Of a DNA stretch of 64,000 bases, positions 1 to 12,400 are shown piece by piece. The notes beneath the pieces are model-generated. The model was not told the DNA's origin and did no database searches. It saw only the letters and a program-made list of their open reading frames with translations. The position numbers and the translations under genes were made by a program. This DNA comes from Straminergon stramineum (Eukaryota; Streptophyta; Bryopsida; Hypnales; Calliergonaceae). Each line of letters opens with the position of its first letter. The stretch's first letter is position 1. The stretch lies in the NCBI GenBank assembly GCA_963920665.1, contig OY987270.1, forward strand, positions 18,626,019-18,690,018. The letters are read 5' to 3'.

Positions 1-2950
1 CCGTTACCACTTGGGTCTCTATTCAATGTAATACGGTTGGTTGTGCACATACATTTGAGAGCCTCACTGGAGCCTTGAAAAAACCAGTGACTGCAGAAAA
101 TTGTTGGAGCGAAATGCCCAACTCTGTAAATTATTTTATATACCGATACTGTCACGATGGAGAATTTTCGCAGTGCGGTTTTCCATGTCAATTAGTGCAA
201 ATTTTTTTTGTGGATCTTATGCGAAGAGCTGGGAACTTTCAGCATTTCTTTGGCAATGCAGTTGGTTCATATCCGCGTGAGTTTTTTAGTGGGAATATTC
301 ATTGCAAATGTTTTTGTAAAAGTACAGAGCTCTTTAATCTGACTGCCTGGATTGTTAAGAAAAAATTTGTGCAGTCTGAATCTGTGACATGTTTATGATG
401 GTCTCTGATAGCTTGACAAGTGTGGATATCCTCAGCTTCCGAAAGGACGGGGTTGGTTACTCTGGAAAATCATCCTTTTTCGTATTCTGAATCATATGCT
501 TAAAAGAACCAAGACCACTCATTGCGATATTCTCTTTTCACACAAAATTTCAAGAAATAACATCTGCACTTCCATCCTACTCATCGGGACAAAGTTCCCC
601 ATTGCATTAGTAGTGTTGCAGTACTGTTGCAATGGGGGGTTAATTTTCTGATGAGTACATAGAAGGATTTTGACATCCATCATCCACTTAGTGTTGTGGC
701 ATCCTTCTAAGGTTAGAAAATTCCCTATTGATGACATGGCATTCATGATACATTTAGTATTTGGCATCCTTCCAAAGTTAGAGAATGCCTTACTGATGAC
801 ATTTGAGTGCATTTATGTTTTACTTCATTGTTGTGGTTGTTGACCCTAGAAAGATGGACCATTAACAATTGATTTGAAGCTTCATTGTCCATTACTATTT
901 TTGTTGTCATTTTGTAACTAGATATGAAAGAAGAAAAAAAAAATTTATTTTTTAGAGATGAATTCATATGTCTAAGGTAGGAGGCTCTGAAATTGCATGG
1001 GCATCAAGAATCGTCCCTAAGAATGGGCCATAAATAGTGCAAGAGGTTCCTTAAATGGACTATAGTTTATGAAGAAGCTGAATGTGATTGCAAATGCTCG
1101 ATTTTAGGACAATGAGCAATAGATAGTGCACACTAGTATGTGTGGTTCCTAACTCATGAATGTGCAATTAAATACTTGACACAAAATTCCAAAATGTAGT
1201 AAGAAATTGCCCTACACTATCATTTACAACGGGGTTTGCAATAAATGGATGAAGGATTTCCTACTTTGAAACGGTAATGAGTCATTCACGAAACTTTGAG
1301 GAACATCTTAAGCCTCTTATTCATTAGTTCTTGGACTGAAGTGCTCTATTCAAAGATAGCTTTTATTTCATTTTTGTTGAGTCTACAAGCACCAACAACT
1401 ACCTACACAATCTTCACTTTGAAAAAGAGTATCTAATTCATTTTAAGTCCAAATTTTACAATTTAAAGGAGCATTGAATTGTTTCCCATTTTTCTCTCCA
1501 TGACAAAAAAAATTGAAATCATTGGGCACGTTGCTTTCCCTACAAATCAATATTTCTCCTTACATGTGCCATTCATGAGCCTCCTATCCTTCTACAAGTC
1601 ATGAAATTTCTAAAGAGAAAGTTTGAAATTCTTGTGAAGTTTTAAAGAAAAAAATAGAAGAAATTCATATTAACTTCAAAAAAAATTTTAAAAAAATCTG
1701 AAATTTTCACTATGGATGTATACTATAGTGAATAAATCCATGGTATAAACCAAAGTTACCTTGTCATTCTAAAATTAAAAAATCAACAAACCATGGTTAT
1801 AGGTCCAAAGCTCATAATGCTATAAAATATTGAAATCTTCAAAATCTTCAACTGGAGTTGGAATTGTACTTGATAAGATTCATTTCATTCGTTGGCCTCA
1901 ATTTCAAATAATATCATTTTTATGGCATAATATATACATCAAGAGTAAATAGTAAGAAATGACCAAAATATACTACAAGGTTGATCCTTGGATTAAGCAT
2001 CTTTTTTTCTAGAAAAATTACTTTCAATAAAAATATTGGATGAAGAATGTTTTCTTTCATCCTACAATCTCAAGTGAAGTCATCCATTGGACACTTAACG
2101 TCTGCTTCGTCCTTTTGGAGTTAAGGAATATTATGTTATTTTTTGTGCTAGACAATTACAAGCTCTTACAATTGAATACCATAAGTGAAGGTCTAATTTG
2201 GCACTTGATTGTTGAAATTGAATTTCCACAACATAATCTTAGGGTTCCACATCACCTCACACCATTCACAAGATGACATGTGGTACTATTTTTTACCAAA
2301 AAAATGACTTCATTTATGCCAAATGTGATCTTCATGAAGGGTGGTGTCCTAAAACAAAAATTTGAAGAGAAAGTGAACTTTAGACTTCTATGAGGGAATA
2401 GACAACATTTTGAATCATTCCTGTAGAGTGAAGGAAAGCTTTAGAACTAAATCACAATAAATTATAGCTTACGTTTTAGTATTCTTGATATGAACATGGA
2501 TTGAAGCAAAAAAACAACATTATCAAAATCAATGACATCTATGTCTTTGTGGACTAGTTATTGTTCAAGAGTGAAGAGGTTGGAGAGCACTATGGGATAT
2601 AATGCCAAATCTAATAGTTCATCACAAACATCCATATTTGTATTGTTTGCAAATCTAAGAGTGTACAAAGAGGGTCTATGTTATGAGTTATAACACTTTT
2701 CTGACCATTCAATGGAATTGTGACAAATCTGCCTTGAAAGCTAGACTTGGCATTATGTTGAACATAAAAGTGATAATTGTTGCATATAATTTTTTATTTA
2801 ATAGTCTTCATCTTAGGTGTTCAGGAGGTGTTTAGGAAGCAATTAGGTAGGGACCAGTTGACATTGATGTTTTCAATGTCTACTAACTCGAAAGTCATCA
2901 AATTAGCAACTGAATTTCCTATAGTATAGTATTGAATCTACACCCATACT
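1..2950. other. Intergenic AT-rich stretch, no supported gene
   Basis: No convincing coding region is visible. The first 500 bases are less AT-rich than what follows and could be the untranslated end of a gene outside the window; a 107-codon open frame there (75-398, +) matches nothing I recognise. Around 690-815 there is a diverged tandem duplication with a period near 66 bases (a stretch beginning TGGCATCCTT). A stretch at about 1730-1860 resembles 36830-36960 on the same strand, and 2222-2345 resembles 35708-35840, so this is dispersed repeat DNA. Confidence 0.6.
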
Positions 2951-2954
2951 TTAA

Positions 2955-3181
2955 CCCCTAAACAACGCGGCAAATGCTTATTGACTGATGAATGACAAGG
3001 AATTCAGTTCTCTTGTGTAAGATAGATTTGCAACTATTCATCCTCAGAATTAGGGGTGGAAAGGGGAGATCTTCTACATTAGTTTGACTCCCAATGAGTA
3101 TTTTTTTATTTTTATAAAGTGGATGATGTCACACGTTCCAAAATGGTTGATTTCCACGGTCATCAGCCAAACATTCAAGGA
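2955..3181 (+). mobile_element. TTAA-flanked MITE, family C copy 1
   Basis: A 227-bp element flanked by TTAA at 2951-2954 and 3182-3185. It begins CCCCTAAACAACGCGG and ends near ACATTCAAGGA. Related copies occur at 4539, 5048, 5350, 8631, 36303, 43835, 50873 (partial) and 57661 (partial). They share internal landmarks: a segment near ACAAGGAATT, a CAACTATTCATCCTC block, GATCTTCTACA, and a GATGATGTCACA block. It has no coding capacity. Assignment to a piggyBac-type group rests on the TTAA target and CCC termini and is an inference. Confidence 0.75.
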
Positions 3182-3524
3182 TTAATATGTCACATTCTGG
3201 CATAGTCCAAGAACGTGTTTCTATTACTTTTATTATGTGATTGGTTGAGTCCATATGTCACAATTGAATACATGTGAATGGGCTTTTCTTGAGGTCTTGA
3301 ACTTGACAACTTGTGGGTAAGATATTCCAATAACATTATGTCAAAACGAACTGGAACTTAGGCCAACATTCATGAATCCAATGTGAAAACTGACAAATTT
3401 AACCCTTTAGAAGAAGAAGCAATGCTACAGTAGCTTTGTCCCTGTGGCAATGGCTTGATTTCCAAGTAGGGTCCTACAACTTGAAGTTCATTACATGTGA
3501 GTTTTGTTAACCCTCAACCTTTAA

Positions 3525-4534
3525 CCCCTCAAGGCCCAAGGAGCCTGTTTTGGGTCTCTCACCTGTTCAATAGGTCAAAGTCAAAGTTATAACTTCAATT
3601 CCCTACATTCTAAGAAGTATATCCAAGTGAATTTCATATTATGATGTTCATATTGAAAAGGGAAGTTCAAAAGTACAACTGACATCATGTAATAAGCTTG
3701 ATGTACAATGCATAAGGTAGTCTACTCTTAAAGCGACCTTTTAAGGGCTGGTTGGCCTTTTCGATGGTTCTCAGATTCACGAAATGATTTTTTCTTATTT
3801 TTCACTTGAAGAGAAATTGATGTGGAATCTAACCCAATTGGTTTCATATTTTTTGGAGCGTTTTTGAATTACTTATGAATTTCTAAAGAATTTTGTCATA
3901 GCTACCTATTTATGATAGTAGGCCTTACAAAACCCACACATGCATAGTCTGAAAAAAGATATGGCTTCACCGGAAACAAGCATTACTACATGCAAAAAGT
4001 AATAGAGAGGGTTTCAAAATACGACCTTTACTAAACTTAACTCTAAAAGGGCTAAGGCCTATTTTTTGACAAAAATCACTTGGAAATTGTCATTTCTGCT
4101 GCATTCAATCAAGAGAAAAAAATGAAAATTAAAAAATCTAATCGTAGGATCTTGCACTATACTTGTAGGAGATCATGTGGTAAAATTTTTTATCAAGTTT
4201 GATTGTATAGAGTGGAAAATATTAGCATTCAAAGTTCTCGGGGAATTTTTTTTTGAATTCAAGTAAACATTTCAAAAATGGACCCTCCTTGGCTCTTATT
4301 CCATCCACTAGCAAATTCTAGAGGAACATTTGACGAATGTTTAACCGCTCTGACATCATTCATAAAACATTCAATGCTTAGTTGACATATCCATTTTACA
4401 ACCTCATAATGTCAATTTCAAACCTTGGCTAGGGACAATCTAAAGAAGAGGGTTGGAATTACAACAAACTACTATACTATCAATCAAAGTTCAAACTTGT
4501 GAAAAAGTACAGAAATTGCTTGGGCCTTGAGGGG
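3525..4534 (+). mobile_element. TTAA-flanked non-autonomous element, family A
   Basis: A 1,010-bp element with 16-bp terminal inverted repeats that match perfectly: CCCCTCAAGGCCCAAG at the left and its reverse complement at 4519-4534. TTAA lies on both sides (3521-3524 and 4535-4538). No open frame of note is inside. The 242-bp element at 5570-5811 carries the same two ends and lacks the middle, so this longer copy is close to the source form of that family. The tip of a possible lost element (TTAACCCTCAACC at 3507) sits just upstream. Confidence 0.85.
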
Positions 4535-4538
4535 TTAA

Positions 4539-4761
4539 AGGATAGACTAGTGACTGAGAAAATCATCTATTTCAGAACTGTGTGACATCATCTACTTTAA
4601 AAAAATAAAAAATAAAAAAACTCATTGGAGGTCAAATTATTGTAGAAGATCCATCTCCTTTTTGTACAAAATTTTGGGGATGAATAGTTGCACTTTTGTC
4701 CTACACAGAAGCATTCTTTGTCATTCATCGACTAGGAAATGTCCGCGACGTCATTTATAGG
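4539..4761 (-). mobile_element. TTAA-flanked MITE, family C copy 2 (reverse)
   Basis: A 223-bp copy of the family C element in reverse orientation. Its left TTAA (4535-4538) is the right target copy of family A, and its right TTAA (4762-4765) is also the left boundary of the next element. Reverse-strand landmarks match 43835-44058, including the CATCTCC...ATGAATAGTTG block. Non-coding. Confidence 0.7.
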
Positions 4762-4765
4762 TTAA

Positions 4766-4900
4766 AGGATGATGGGGCCAAAAAGTGGTTGATAGATGAC
4801 AACATTGTTCACTGTAGAAATAAAGAATGCACCTATTAGTCCAATAATTGAAGCAATTTTGGTGACTACCTTGGTCATGAGGATAGCGTCCTTTTAAGGG
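4766..4900 (+). mobile_element. TTAA-flanked short element, family D copy 1
   Basis: A 135-bp segment between TTAA at 4762-4765 and TTAA at 4901-4904, ending CCTTTTAAGGG. It is nearly the reverse complement of the adjacent segment 4905-5043, giving two copies head to head. A third, isolated copy of the same sequence lies at about 38160-38283. Non-coding. Confidence 0.65.
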
Positions 4901-4904
4901 TTAA

Positions 4905-5043
4905 AGGACATAGCCCCCTATGACCAAGGTAGTCACCAAAATTGCTTCAATCATTGGACCAATAGGTGCATTCTTTGTATCATTCTACAATGTACGGTCA
5001 AGTCATCCATCAACCACTTTTGGGTCTCAATATCCTTTAAGGG
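4905..5043 (-). mobile_element. TTAA-flanked short element, family D copy 2 (inverted)
   Basis: A 139-bp inverted partner of 4766-4900. The arms of about 100 bases (4777-4878 and 4920-5023) pair across roughly 41 bases, so a transcript through here could fold into a long hairpin. It is bounded by TTAA at 4901-4904 and 5044-5047. Confidence 0.65.
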
Positions 5044-5047
5044 TTAA

Positions 5048-5262
5048 AGAATGTCGAGGATGTTTTTTGTGTGATGGATGACAAAGAATTTTTTCATACA
5101 TGACAAAAGCGCAATTTTCCATCCTTGGAACTTTGTGCAAAATGGAAAGATCTTCCACAATAGTTTGACCTCCAATAAGTACTTTTGATTTTCGTAAAGT
5201 AAATGATGTTATACAATATCAAAAGGAATGATTTTCAAGGTCACCAATTTGACATTTAAGGG
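5048..5262 (+). mobile_element. TTAA-flanked MITE, family C copy 3
   Basis: A 215-bp family C copy flanked by TTAA at 5044-5047 and 5263-5266. Its left terminus is eroded (AGAATGTCGAGG) but the internal blocks (GATCTTCCACAATAG, then TTTGACCTCC) and the right end CATTTAAGGG are conserved. Confidence 0.7.
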
Positions 5263-5349
5263 TTAAGGGTGTTTGGAAGGACGATGCCTTGGTGATAGTT
5301 GTTCACTTAAATATGATTCAATTTTTGAGTGCTAGAGGACAAATGTTAA

Positions 5350-5565
5350 CCCTAGAAGGACAGTGGGGACACTAACTGTCGATGGACGACAGAGAACCCT
5401 TCTATGTAGGACAAAAGTGCAAATGTTCATCCTTGAAATTTTGTGTGAAAAGGAGAAGTCTTATACAATAGTTTAACCTCCAACAAGTGCTCTTGGGTTT
5501 TTAAACAAATGATTCACACTGTACTAAAAAGATGATGTCTATGATGACTAGTCCAATGTGATGGG
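5350..5565 (+). mobile_element. TTAA-flanked MITE, family C copy 4
   Basis: A 216-bp copy flanked by TTAA at 5346-5349 and 5566-5569. It starts CCCTAGAAGGACAG, close to the CCCCTAAAGGACC terminus of the 28444 and 54632 elements, so it links family C to those ends. The right TTAA is shared with the next element. A 79-bp spacer (5267-5345) separates it from copy 3. Confidence 0.7.
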
Positions 5566-5569
5566 TTAA

Positions 5570-5811
5570 CCCCTCAAAGCCCAAGGAGCTTGTTTTGGGC
5601 CTCTCATCTATTCAAGAGGTCAAAATTATAACTTCATTTTCCTACATTCTAAGTACTATATCTAAGTGAATTTTATATTATGATGTTCATATTGAATGGG
5701 GAAGTTCAAAAGTACAATTCACATCATGTAATAAGTCTGATATACAATGCTTATTGTCAATCAAGGTTCAAACTTGTGAAAAAGTACAAAAACTGCTTGG
5801 GCCTTGAGGGC
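5570..5811 (+). mobile_element. Internally deleted family A MITE
   Basis: A 242-bp element between TTAA at 5566-5569 and 5812-5815. About the first 190 and the last 50 bases align to the two ends of the 1,010-bp family A element; the missing middle corresponds to about 3716-4477 there. This is the expected product of internal deletion in a DNA transposon family. Termini are CCCCTCAAAGCCCAAGG and its near-complement. Confidence 0.85.
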
Positions 5812-5815
5812 TTAA

Positions 5816-8626
5816 GAGTTGATGCAATTTGAAATTGCTTGCGTTATGATCTTGGAAGACCAATAGTGCAATTTGCACATGGACACTTGACATTGCCCCA
5901 ACTTTGTGGGATGTTACTTTTTTTATTGATTATTTTACCTGATGAGACAAAAAACATTTACCTTCATGAACTTTCTTATTATAAGTACATGAAAAAATAT
6001 GAATGGAATTTTGTTTGCAAAATGTGCTTTTGTATTGTCGTGTCCTTGAACATAATCTTTGGGAAAAAAATTCAATTTTCAAACATTATGTCATAAGTTT
6101 AGGATGGAGATGGCACTCCTCTACCAATTTTTTATTTTTATTTTTGAGAAATAGGGTTTGGTATATGCTAAAAATAGAATTTTAGGGTCAATATTCTATT
6201 TCGCAACATAAAATTCTTTTTTTTCGAAAAATAATTTCCCTCAAATTTTGGCATCTATTTTTAGAATTATTTTCCGACGACTTTGCTCTACAACTACAAT
6301 AATATTTCAATTTGTATGGTGAAAGTTGTCAAGGTTTTTAGAGAACCTACTTGTAGAATTTTTCATTCATATTGTACAATTAAATTTGAAAATATGCCAT
6401 TTTAAAATTTAGATCCATGAGACTAGAAATGGTAGTTTTTGAGTATCTATAGTAAAACATAGTGAGTCTAAGAACTTAAATTTTTGTCAATGCCTTGCAA
6501 TGAAATCCATTTTCATTTGTATCAAAGAGAAAGAAAAAAAATATTTAGTCAACAATTAGTGTATAATAAAAGATACTATATAAATGACCATGTCATTATT
6601 TTAGTATGTGATTACAATGAAATTAGCCAAAATAAAAAAGATAAAATGATAAAATTCATTTATTCTTGTATATGAGTTAATTAAAAATTATTATTATATT
6701 TAAATGAAAATTTTGTAACAAAAATGCATTTTTATGTCATTTTATCATCCATTTTGAATATTAGTCACTCTCCATTTATGAGGGCTAGTGTGAAGTGACC
6801 ATGATCAGCCCCTTCTTTTCTTCCAATCTCAATGCTACAAATGCTTTTGCCACAACCCTTGGTTGATAGAGTAAAGAGGCCCTCATAGGATGGCTTTTGA
6901 ATACTAAAGCCTCCACATTTAGTACACCCTTCTCCTTGGGGTTAGGTCTAGGGTTGTATTTTTCATTTATTTTTGGTAGTGCATAAAGTAATATTTGATG
7001 AAGTGATTTAGTTGTTTACATCTATATAAATGGATAAAACATAAAAAATAAAATGAAATTGAATTTATTCATCCAAAAGAATGTACAGTGACGAACAAAA
7101 TTGAGTACACATTTGAAACAATTTCATTCAAACAACCATACCATAAGCTATAATGGACAAAGTCCAAAAATATATACAGGAAAGTTGTAGTGTGCGACAT
7201 ACTACATATTACTATAGAAGTTTGAAGAGAAAATTAGTTGTGATTTGAAAGAAAATTAATTTCAAAGTTTGCCATGTCTAAAACTCATTTTTGTTCAACA
7301 TGACTTGAACTACTTTATTTTTGTCAATTTTTTCTTAGAACTCCGAAAAAACTTTTTATACCTTGGCATATGGATATACATCATTTTAGATTGTTGTATA
7401 CAAAAATTGAAGGAAATTGACATTTATAGAATTTTAAATATCACGAATTTGACAAACATGCGAATGATGTTGGTTCTCACAATATTTGATTATTTTTTTG
7501 GAATTGAGAGCATGGGATCGCATTTGCTATTGTAGAGGGAGGATAGGTTTCAATATTGACCATTTTTCCATCTTAATGTCCTTGCATTTAAAATATTTGT
7601 TGAAATGGACAATGTGTTCAATTTATATTTCACAATTGTATAATGCATTTTTAGGGTCAATTTTTTTGTCTAAGAACTAGAGTTCATGATGCCCACAATT
7701 GAACCTAAAAAATACAAAAAAAAAAATTATCATTGTCAATATCCTTGGATTTGGGTCTAGGATTGTATTTTTCATTTATTTTTGGTAGTGCATAAAGTAA
7801 TCTTTGTTGAAGTGATTTTGTTATTTACATCTATATAAATGGATAAAACATGAAAAATGCAAATGAAATTGAATTTATTCATCTAGAAGAATGTACATTC
7901 ATCTAAAATAGAGTAATATTGGTCCTTAGAAGATGTAGCAAATCAATAATGATTGTCATATATTAAAAATAGGGAAATATATCACCAAATATTCCCTCCA
8001 AAAAATTGGTCATACTTTTGAGCAAAATATCACTAAAATCACACATGTTGGTTAACCCTTAAGTGCTTTGACATCCACTTTTGGGACATTAAATAGATGA
8101 AAATTGAAGTTTCATCTCCGTTATAACTTGGATGAAAGTCATCCTAATTTGTGGAGATACTTTTTCAAGTTGTTGTCCTATCTAATGGTTGGATTTGATA
8201 TTACTAGAATATGTACTTTTCTAATATTACAAATGTGCAAGTATGTCAAGTGGTTGAGCAAGCCAAAATTGCATTGACTCTAGTTCAATATTGGATTTGC
8301 AAAAATGAGGTCATAAATTTTAAGAACACAAAAATTTAAAAAAAATCACCATATTAAGAGAATCTCATTTCAAATCCATTCCAGCAAATTTACTCAAAAA
8401 ATGATAATATTTTTCTTATAATCAAATTTATAAAGAATTTTGAAATTTCTTGTTCAAAATTCTAAAAACAAATTGATGATAGCATTGGTGAATCTAATCG
8501 TTCGGATGGAATCTACAACTCAAAATCTACCCCCTTTACTTGTAAATCAATTCCAAAATTTTCTTCCAATTAGCACTTTATAATGATTTTTCTAAAATTG
8601 TCAATTCTAAAGAAGACTCTAGACAT
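5816..8626. repeat. Intergenic AT-rich stretch with a direct repeat pair
   Basis: No gene supported. Two direct copies of a stretch of about 143 bases lie at 6945-7087 and 7754-7897, each running from a GGTCTAGG...TTGTATTTTTC block to GAATGTACA, about 0.8 kb apart. A TTAA followed by CCCTTAAGTGC at 8052 looks like the left tip of another TTAA-type element, but I could not find its right end. Confidence 0.55.
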
Positions 8627-8630
8627 TTAA

Positions 8631-9041
8631 CCCACAAACGTCAACACGGACGTTTAGTGTCTGATGGATGATAGAGTATCTTTCTGTATGGGACAGAAGT
8701 GCAACTATACATCCTCAGAATTTTGTGGGGGAAGGGGAGATCTTCTACACTAAATAGAAGTATTGAGGGGACGAAAAAATTAAAGGGACTAATTGTGGAA
8801 AACTATAAATGTTTAAAACATGATGTAAATCCCCCAAATACTTCAATAATTATTGATGTACAATAAAGGTAGATATTTATATAGTGTGATATGTCAATTG
8901 ATTAATATGGGTCCCCTTAATACCCCTATTTAGTGTACAATAGTTTGACTTTGAATGAATACTTTTGGATTTTTGTAAACCGATGATACCCACAATATCA
9001 AAATGAATGATTTCCACAATCACCAATCCGTCCTTTAAGGG
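8631..9041 (+). mobile_element. Family C MITE interrupted by a nested MITE
   Basis: A family C element flanked by TTAA at 8627-8630 and 9042-9045, 411 bp in total. Its GATCTTCTACAATAG block is split by the 188-bp element at 8748-8935 plus a duplicated TA. Removing those 190 bases leaves 221 bp, the normal length for the family. Confidence 0.8.
8748..8935. mobile_element. 188-bp TA-flanked MITE with CACTAAATAG ends, copy 1
   Basis: Terminal inverted repeats of about 25 bases (CACTAAATAGAAGTATTGAG and its complement at the right) with TA on both sides (8746-8747 and 8936-8937). The empty target is visible in sister family C copies, which read straight through at this point, so the target duplication is TA. 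An identical-length copy is at 50593-50780. The TA target suggests a mariner/Stowaway-type group; the CACT tips recall CACTA elements, but a 3-bp duplication is not seen. Confidence 0.85.
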
Positions 9042-9432
9042 TTAAGGGTCAAATGTTGTTACCATCATTGGCTTACAAGGCCTAAAGAATGTCATGTTGC
9101 CACATGTAAAATGCTTCTATTCCCCTCTCCAGGCAAGTCAGCATCTACAACCCTGAGAACCTTTCCCAGCATAACATTCCAGATGGGACTCGTTGAAGCC
9201 TTTGACGACGCCGCAATCCCTAGCAAGCAATGTCTCAAAATGTCCAGGAACACTGAAACTGCAGCCTAACGAACTTGTTACTTGTTGCATTAGAATTGGA
9301 AGAAATATCTGAAGTCACGTCTTCAACGAAAGAACAGATCGTTAAGTTAGATTTCTATCGAATTGCGAAATCAAGTTGGTGTTACATTCCATTGCCATCG
9401 CTTAATTAGGGTGTCGAAGCGGGATCGGAGCT

Positions 9433-12400
9433 ATGGCGCAGGCTCGACGTGCGAGTGCTCTGCTTCTTCGGCGCTGCAGCTTCCTTGCTGCGGATTGTAT
9501 GGTTGCTCCCCCAGCGAACCGAGCTCGTAGCTTGGCGTCGTTGAGTCTTGTGAGCTTCAGCAAGGAGCGGACGACGGGTTCGAGGGAACGACCGGGATGG
9601 AGAGTGCGCGCGGGGGCGGTGGTAGTAGGGGGGACTGCTGTGGCTGCGGCTGCGGTGACGGGGTTCATGAGCTTGCTCCCTCCGCCTGTGACGTGCTGTG
9701 AAGCTCTCCAACAGATTGATGGGAGTGAGAGCGTCCAGCAATCTGCTGAAGCTATTGTTGCGACAGAGGAGACGCTTGATGGAAAGTAAGTGTCGAGCTA
9801 ATTAATCAGTTCTAATTTGGACTCGATCTTCTAATTTGAGACTCTTTTGGATTTCCTTCGTCAATTGGTGTAGTGTTGGAACGATAAGGTTCTTTTTGAT
9901 GGAGTATTTGGAATTCAGAATTGAAGTCTTGTGGTGTAATTCAAGAATTTGTGGGTCAGAGATTTTTGATAGGATGCAGTTTCGTTGCCGAACTAACACT
10001 CGAAAATGAGAGAGGTGAGGTGAGGTGATCATGATTGATTATTGATCGCCTTCGTCTTTGTAAATGCTACTATGCTTTGCTCATTCGAAATTACGAAATT
10101 TCTAGCTTCTTTACCAGCGTGTTCTCTAGAATATCTTCGACGATTCTAGTTCAAGGTCACCGGAAAATGCAATGAATTAGTTCCATTGTTGGATATCTAG
10201 TTCAGTAATAATTTGAACATTTCTTAGACACTTTTAATCATTGTGTGCGTACTTGAGACTGAAGGGCAGAGTCTGTTAAAGCAGAATCGAAAAAAAGAAC
10301 TCAGTCTTAGGCAATCAATAACTCAAGCACAAATGGAAAAATACGGATCATTCCGTTTTCCGGTATACCTGCTCGGATTCAAAATGTTGCGCTTCCCTGC
10401 TTTGGCATAGAATGAGAGTCGTCCGGAAGTTTTTGACTGATTTGGCGTCGGCATTTAAGAGCGAATTGCTGCTGAGTCGACACGCTTCGATGTCGTTGCC
10501 ATATTTGCCTAGGCCGTGGTATTTTGCGGGTCGATTTCAGTTGTTTGTATGTCGAAATGATTTCGAGGATTGATTCACCAGATTATGTTCGTGCATCTAG
10601 ATCTCTTGACTAGTATAAAGAAATTTGACGTAGTTGCTCTTAATCGGACCATACTGAATTGGTAAACTATGGCAGCAAGGACGCGCCTCGAATCACTGCT
10701 GACACCGTAACACAGCTTCTTGCGGAATTGAGAGCTATCTGTGATGTAAGTAATATCGTAGCCGCATATATGTCGGTCCTCGTGCCGGGATAGTCTTCTT
10801 TCTGGCTTTTTTTATTAGTTTTTTTTTAACTTCTAAGTAACTGGTAAAGGATGCCTGGAGTAGTATTTGGAACTGCTCTTACTAGTTCTGCTATTCTCAG
10901 TGTTAATATGTGCTGTGTTTTTCTTAGAGTTGTAGTGAGTGTTTTTTTCGTGCTATTACTAGCGCTTGATCCTGGACTTTTAGGATTTTCTTTTCCGCCC
11001 TAAGCTCATTCTTCTCTTCAATTGTGAAACTATTAATGAGAGCCAAGGTTGGAATTCAGGAGGATCGAGTTGTTGTAGATGTGGACGAAAGGGAATTTCA
11101 CGCAAAACCGTGGAACACATATCACTCCGTGGACGCCATCCCAGATATTGTAGTGAACCCAGAGTAAGTTGGAGATTTTTCGACCGGTGTCATCAAACAT
11201 AAAATTATACAATTTTGTCATGTGGTACTAACAAGCCGAAGTTATCACTAGGTTTGAGGGACTCGAAGATTGCATGCTGTTACATATAAGAATTGTGAAG
11301 TGGGCTATAAGACTTCTCATGGTGGTCTCGGCATGAATTGTTTTCCGTTGTGTGCAACAATCGACATAGGGATCAGGATCTCTGGACTTGCCTCGAGTAT
11401 TTTTTTGAAATTTGTGTTCGCTATTTTCTTATTATTCAGGTCTCAGGAGGAGGTGGTCGCAATCGTAAGAGCTTGTGCAAAATTCAAGGTGTTCAGCGTC
11501 TTGCAAACATTTGTCGAATTCAACTGAATGGTTCGATGGTTGCGTTGATTTTTGCAGTGTTTTTTTTTTAGCTTTGATATTAGTTGATATGTGATTGTTT
11601 GCTGTGTTCAGGTCCCTTTAACGCCATTTGCAGGAGGAACGTCTCTTGAAGGACACACCATGACGCTTCAAAGAGGAGTAAGCATTGACATGAATTCAAT
11701 GAAGGTATACTTCTGGCTCAGTATATTTGAACAATTGTATTCTTCTCCTTGAATTTGTTTCTTTCAATAATGGAAAAAACGCACGTGCTAGTGATTTCAT
11801 TCCATAAGTTTTAGATATATTCCTCTAGGATCTAATATTCAGCGGCAAACTTTGGTAGGCCACATGATTGTTAATTGGATGGTCCAATCACTTCGTAATC
11901 ACTTCTACTTCTCAAGGGCTTCTTGAGGAGAGGAATGATGAATGATGTTATGAACGATCTTGTGCTGAGCTGGAGGTGTGCAGAAAGTCAAGGAATTACA
12001 TCTGGAAGATATGGATGTAATCGTGGAGCCAGGGATTGGCTGGATGGAGTTGAATGAATATTTAAAGCCCTATGGCCTCTTCTTTCCTCTAGATCCTGGT
12101 AATACTTTGCATCTGTGCTATCAAGAATCTTTCTATGCCGCTGCTGAAATTAAAATTCTCAGGACTGGTGGAGTCCTCAAGTGGAACCAGAGTATGGTAT
12201 ATCTGTCTGGTATACAAAATGGGCGATGGAGATGCCCTGCTAGTGTACTGGCATAGCATTTCTGCGGAGAATTTTGCATGCCAGTCAGGTTTACTTTGGT
12301 GTGGTTGATAAAAAATTATATTTGAAATTTTGTGATGCGTCATACATGTCGCTTGAAATCTTCAGTCACAAGTTATTCTCGAATCAAGTAAGGAATTGAA

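Noticed and set aside
75..398. A 107-codon frame at the window start
   Set aside because: Cys- and Phe-rich without recognisable similarity or signal; it could be an exon or untranslated region of a gene outside the window but cannot be supported.
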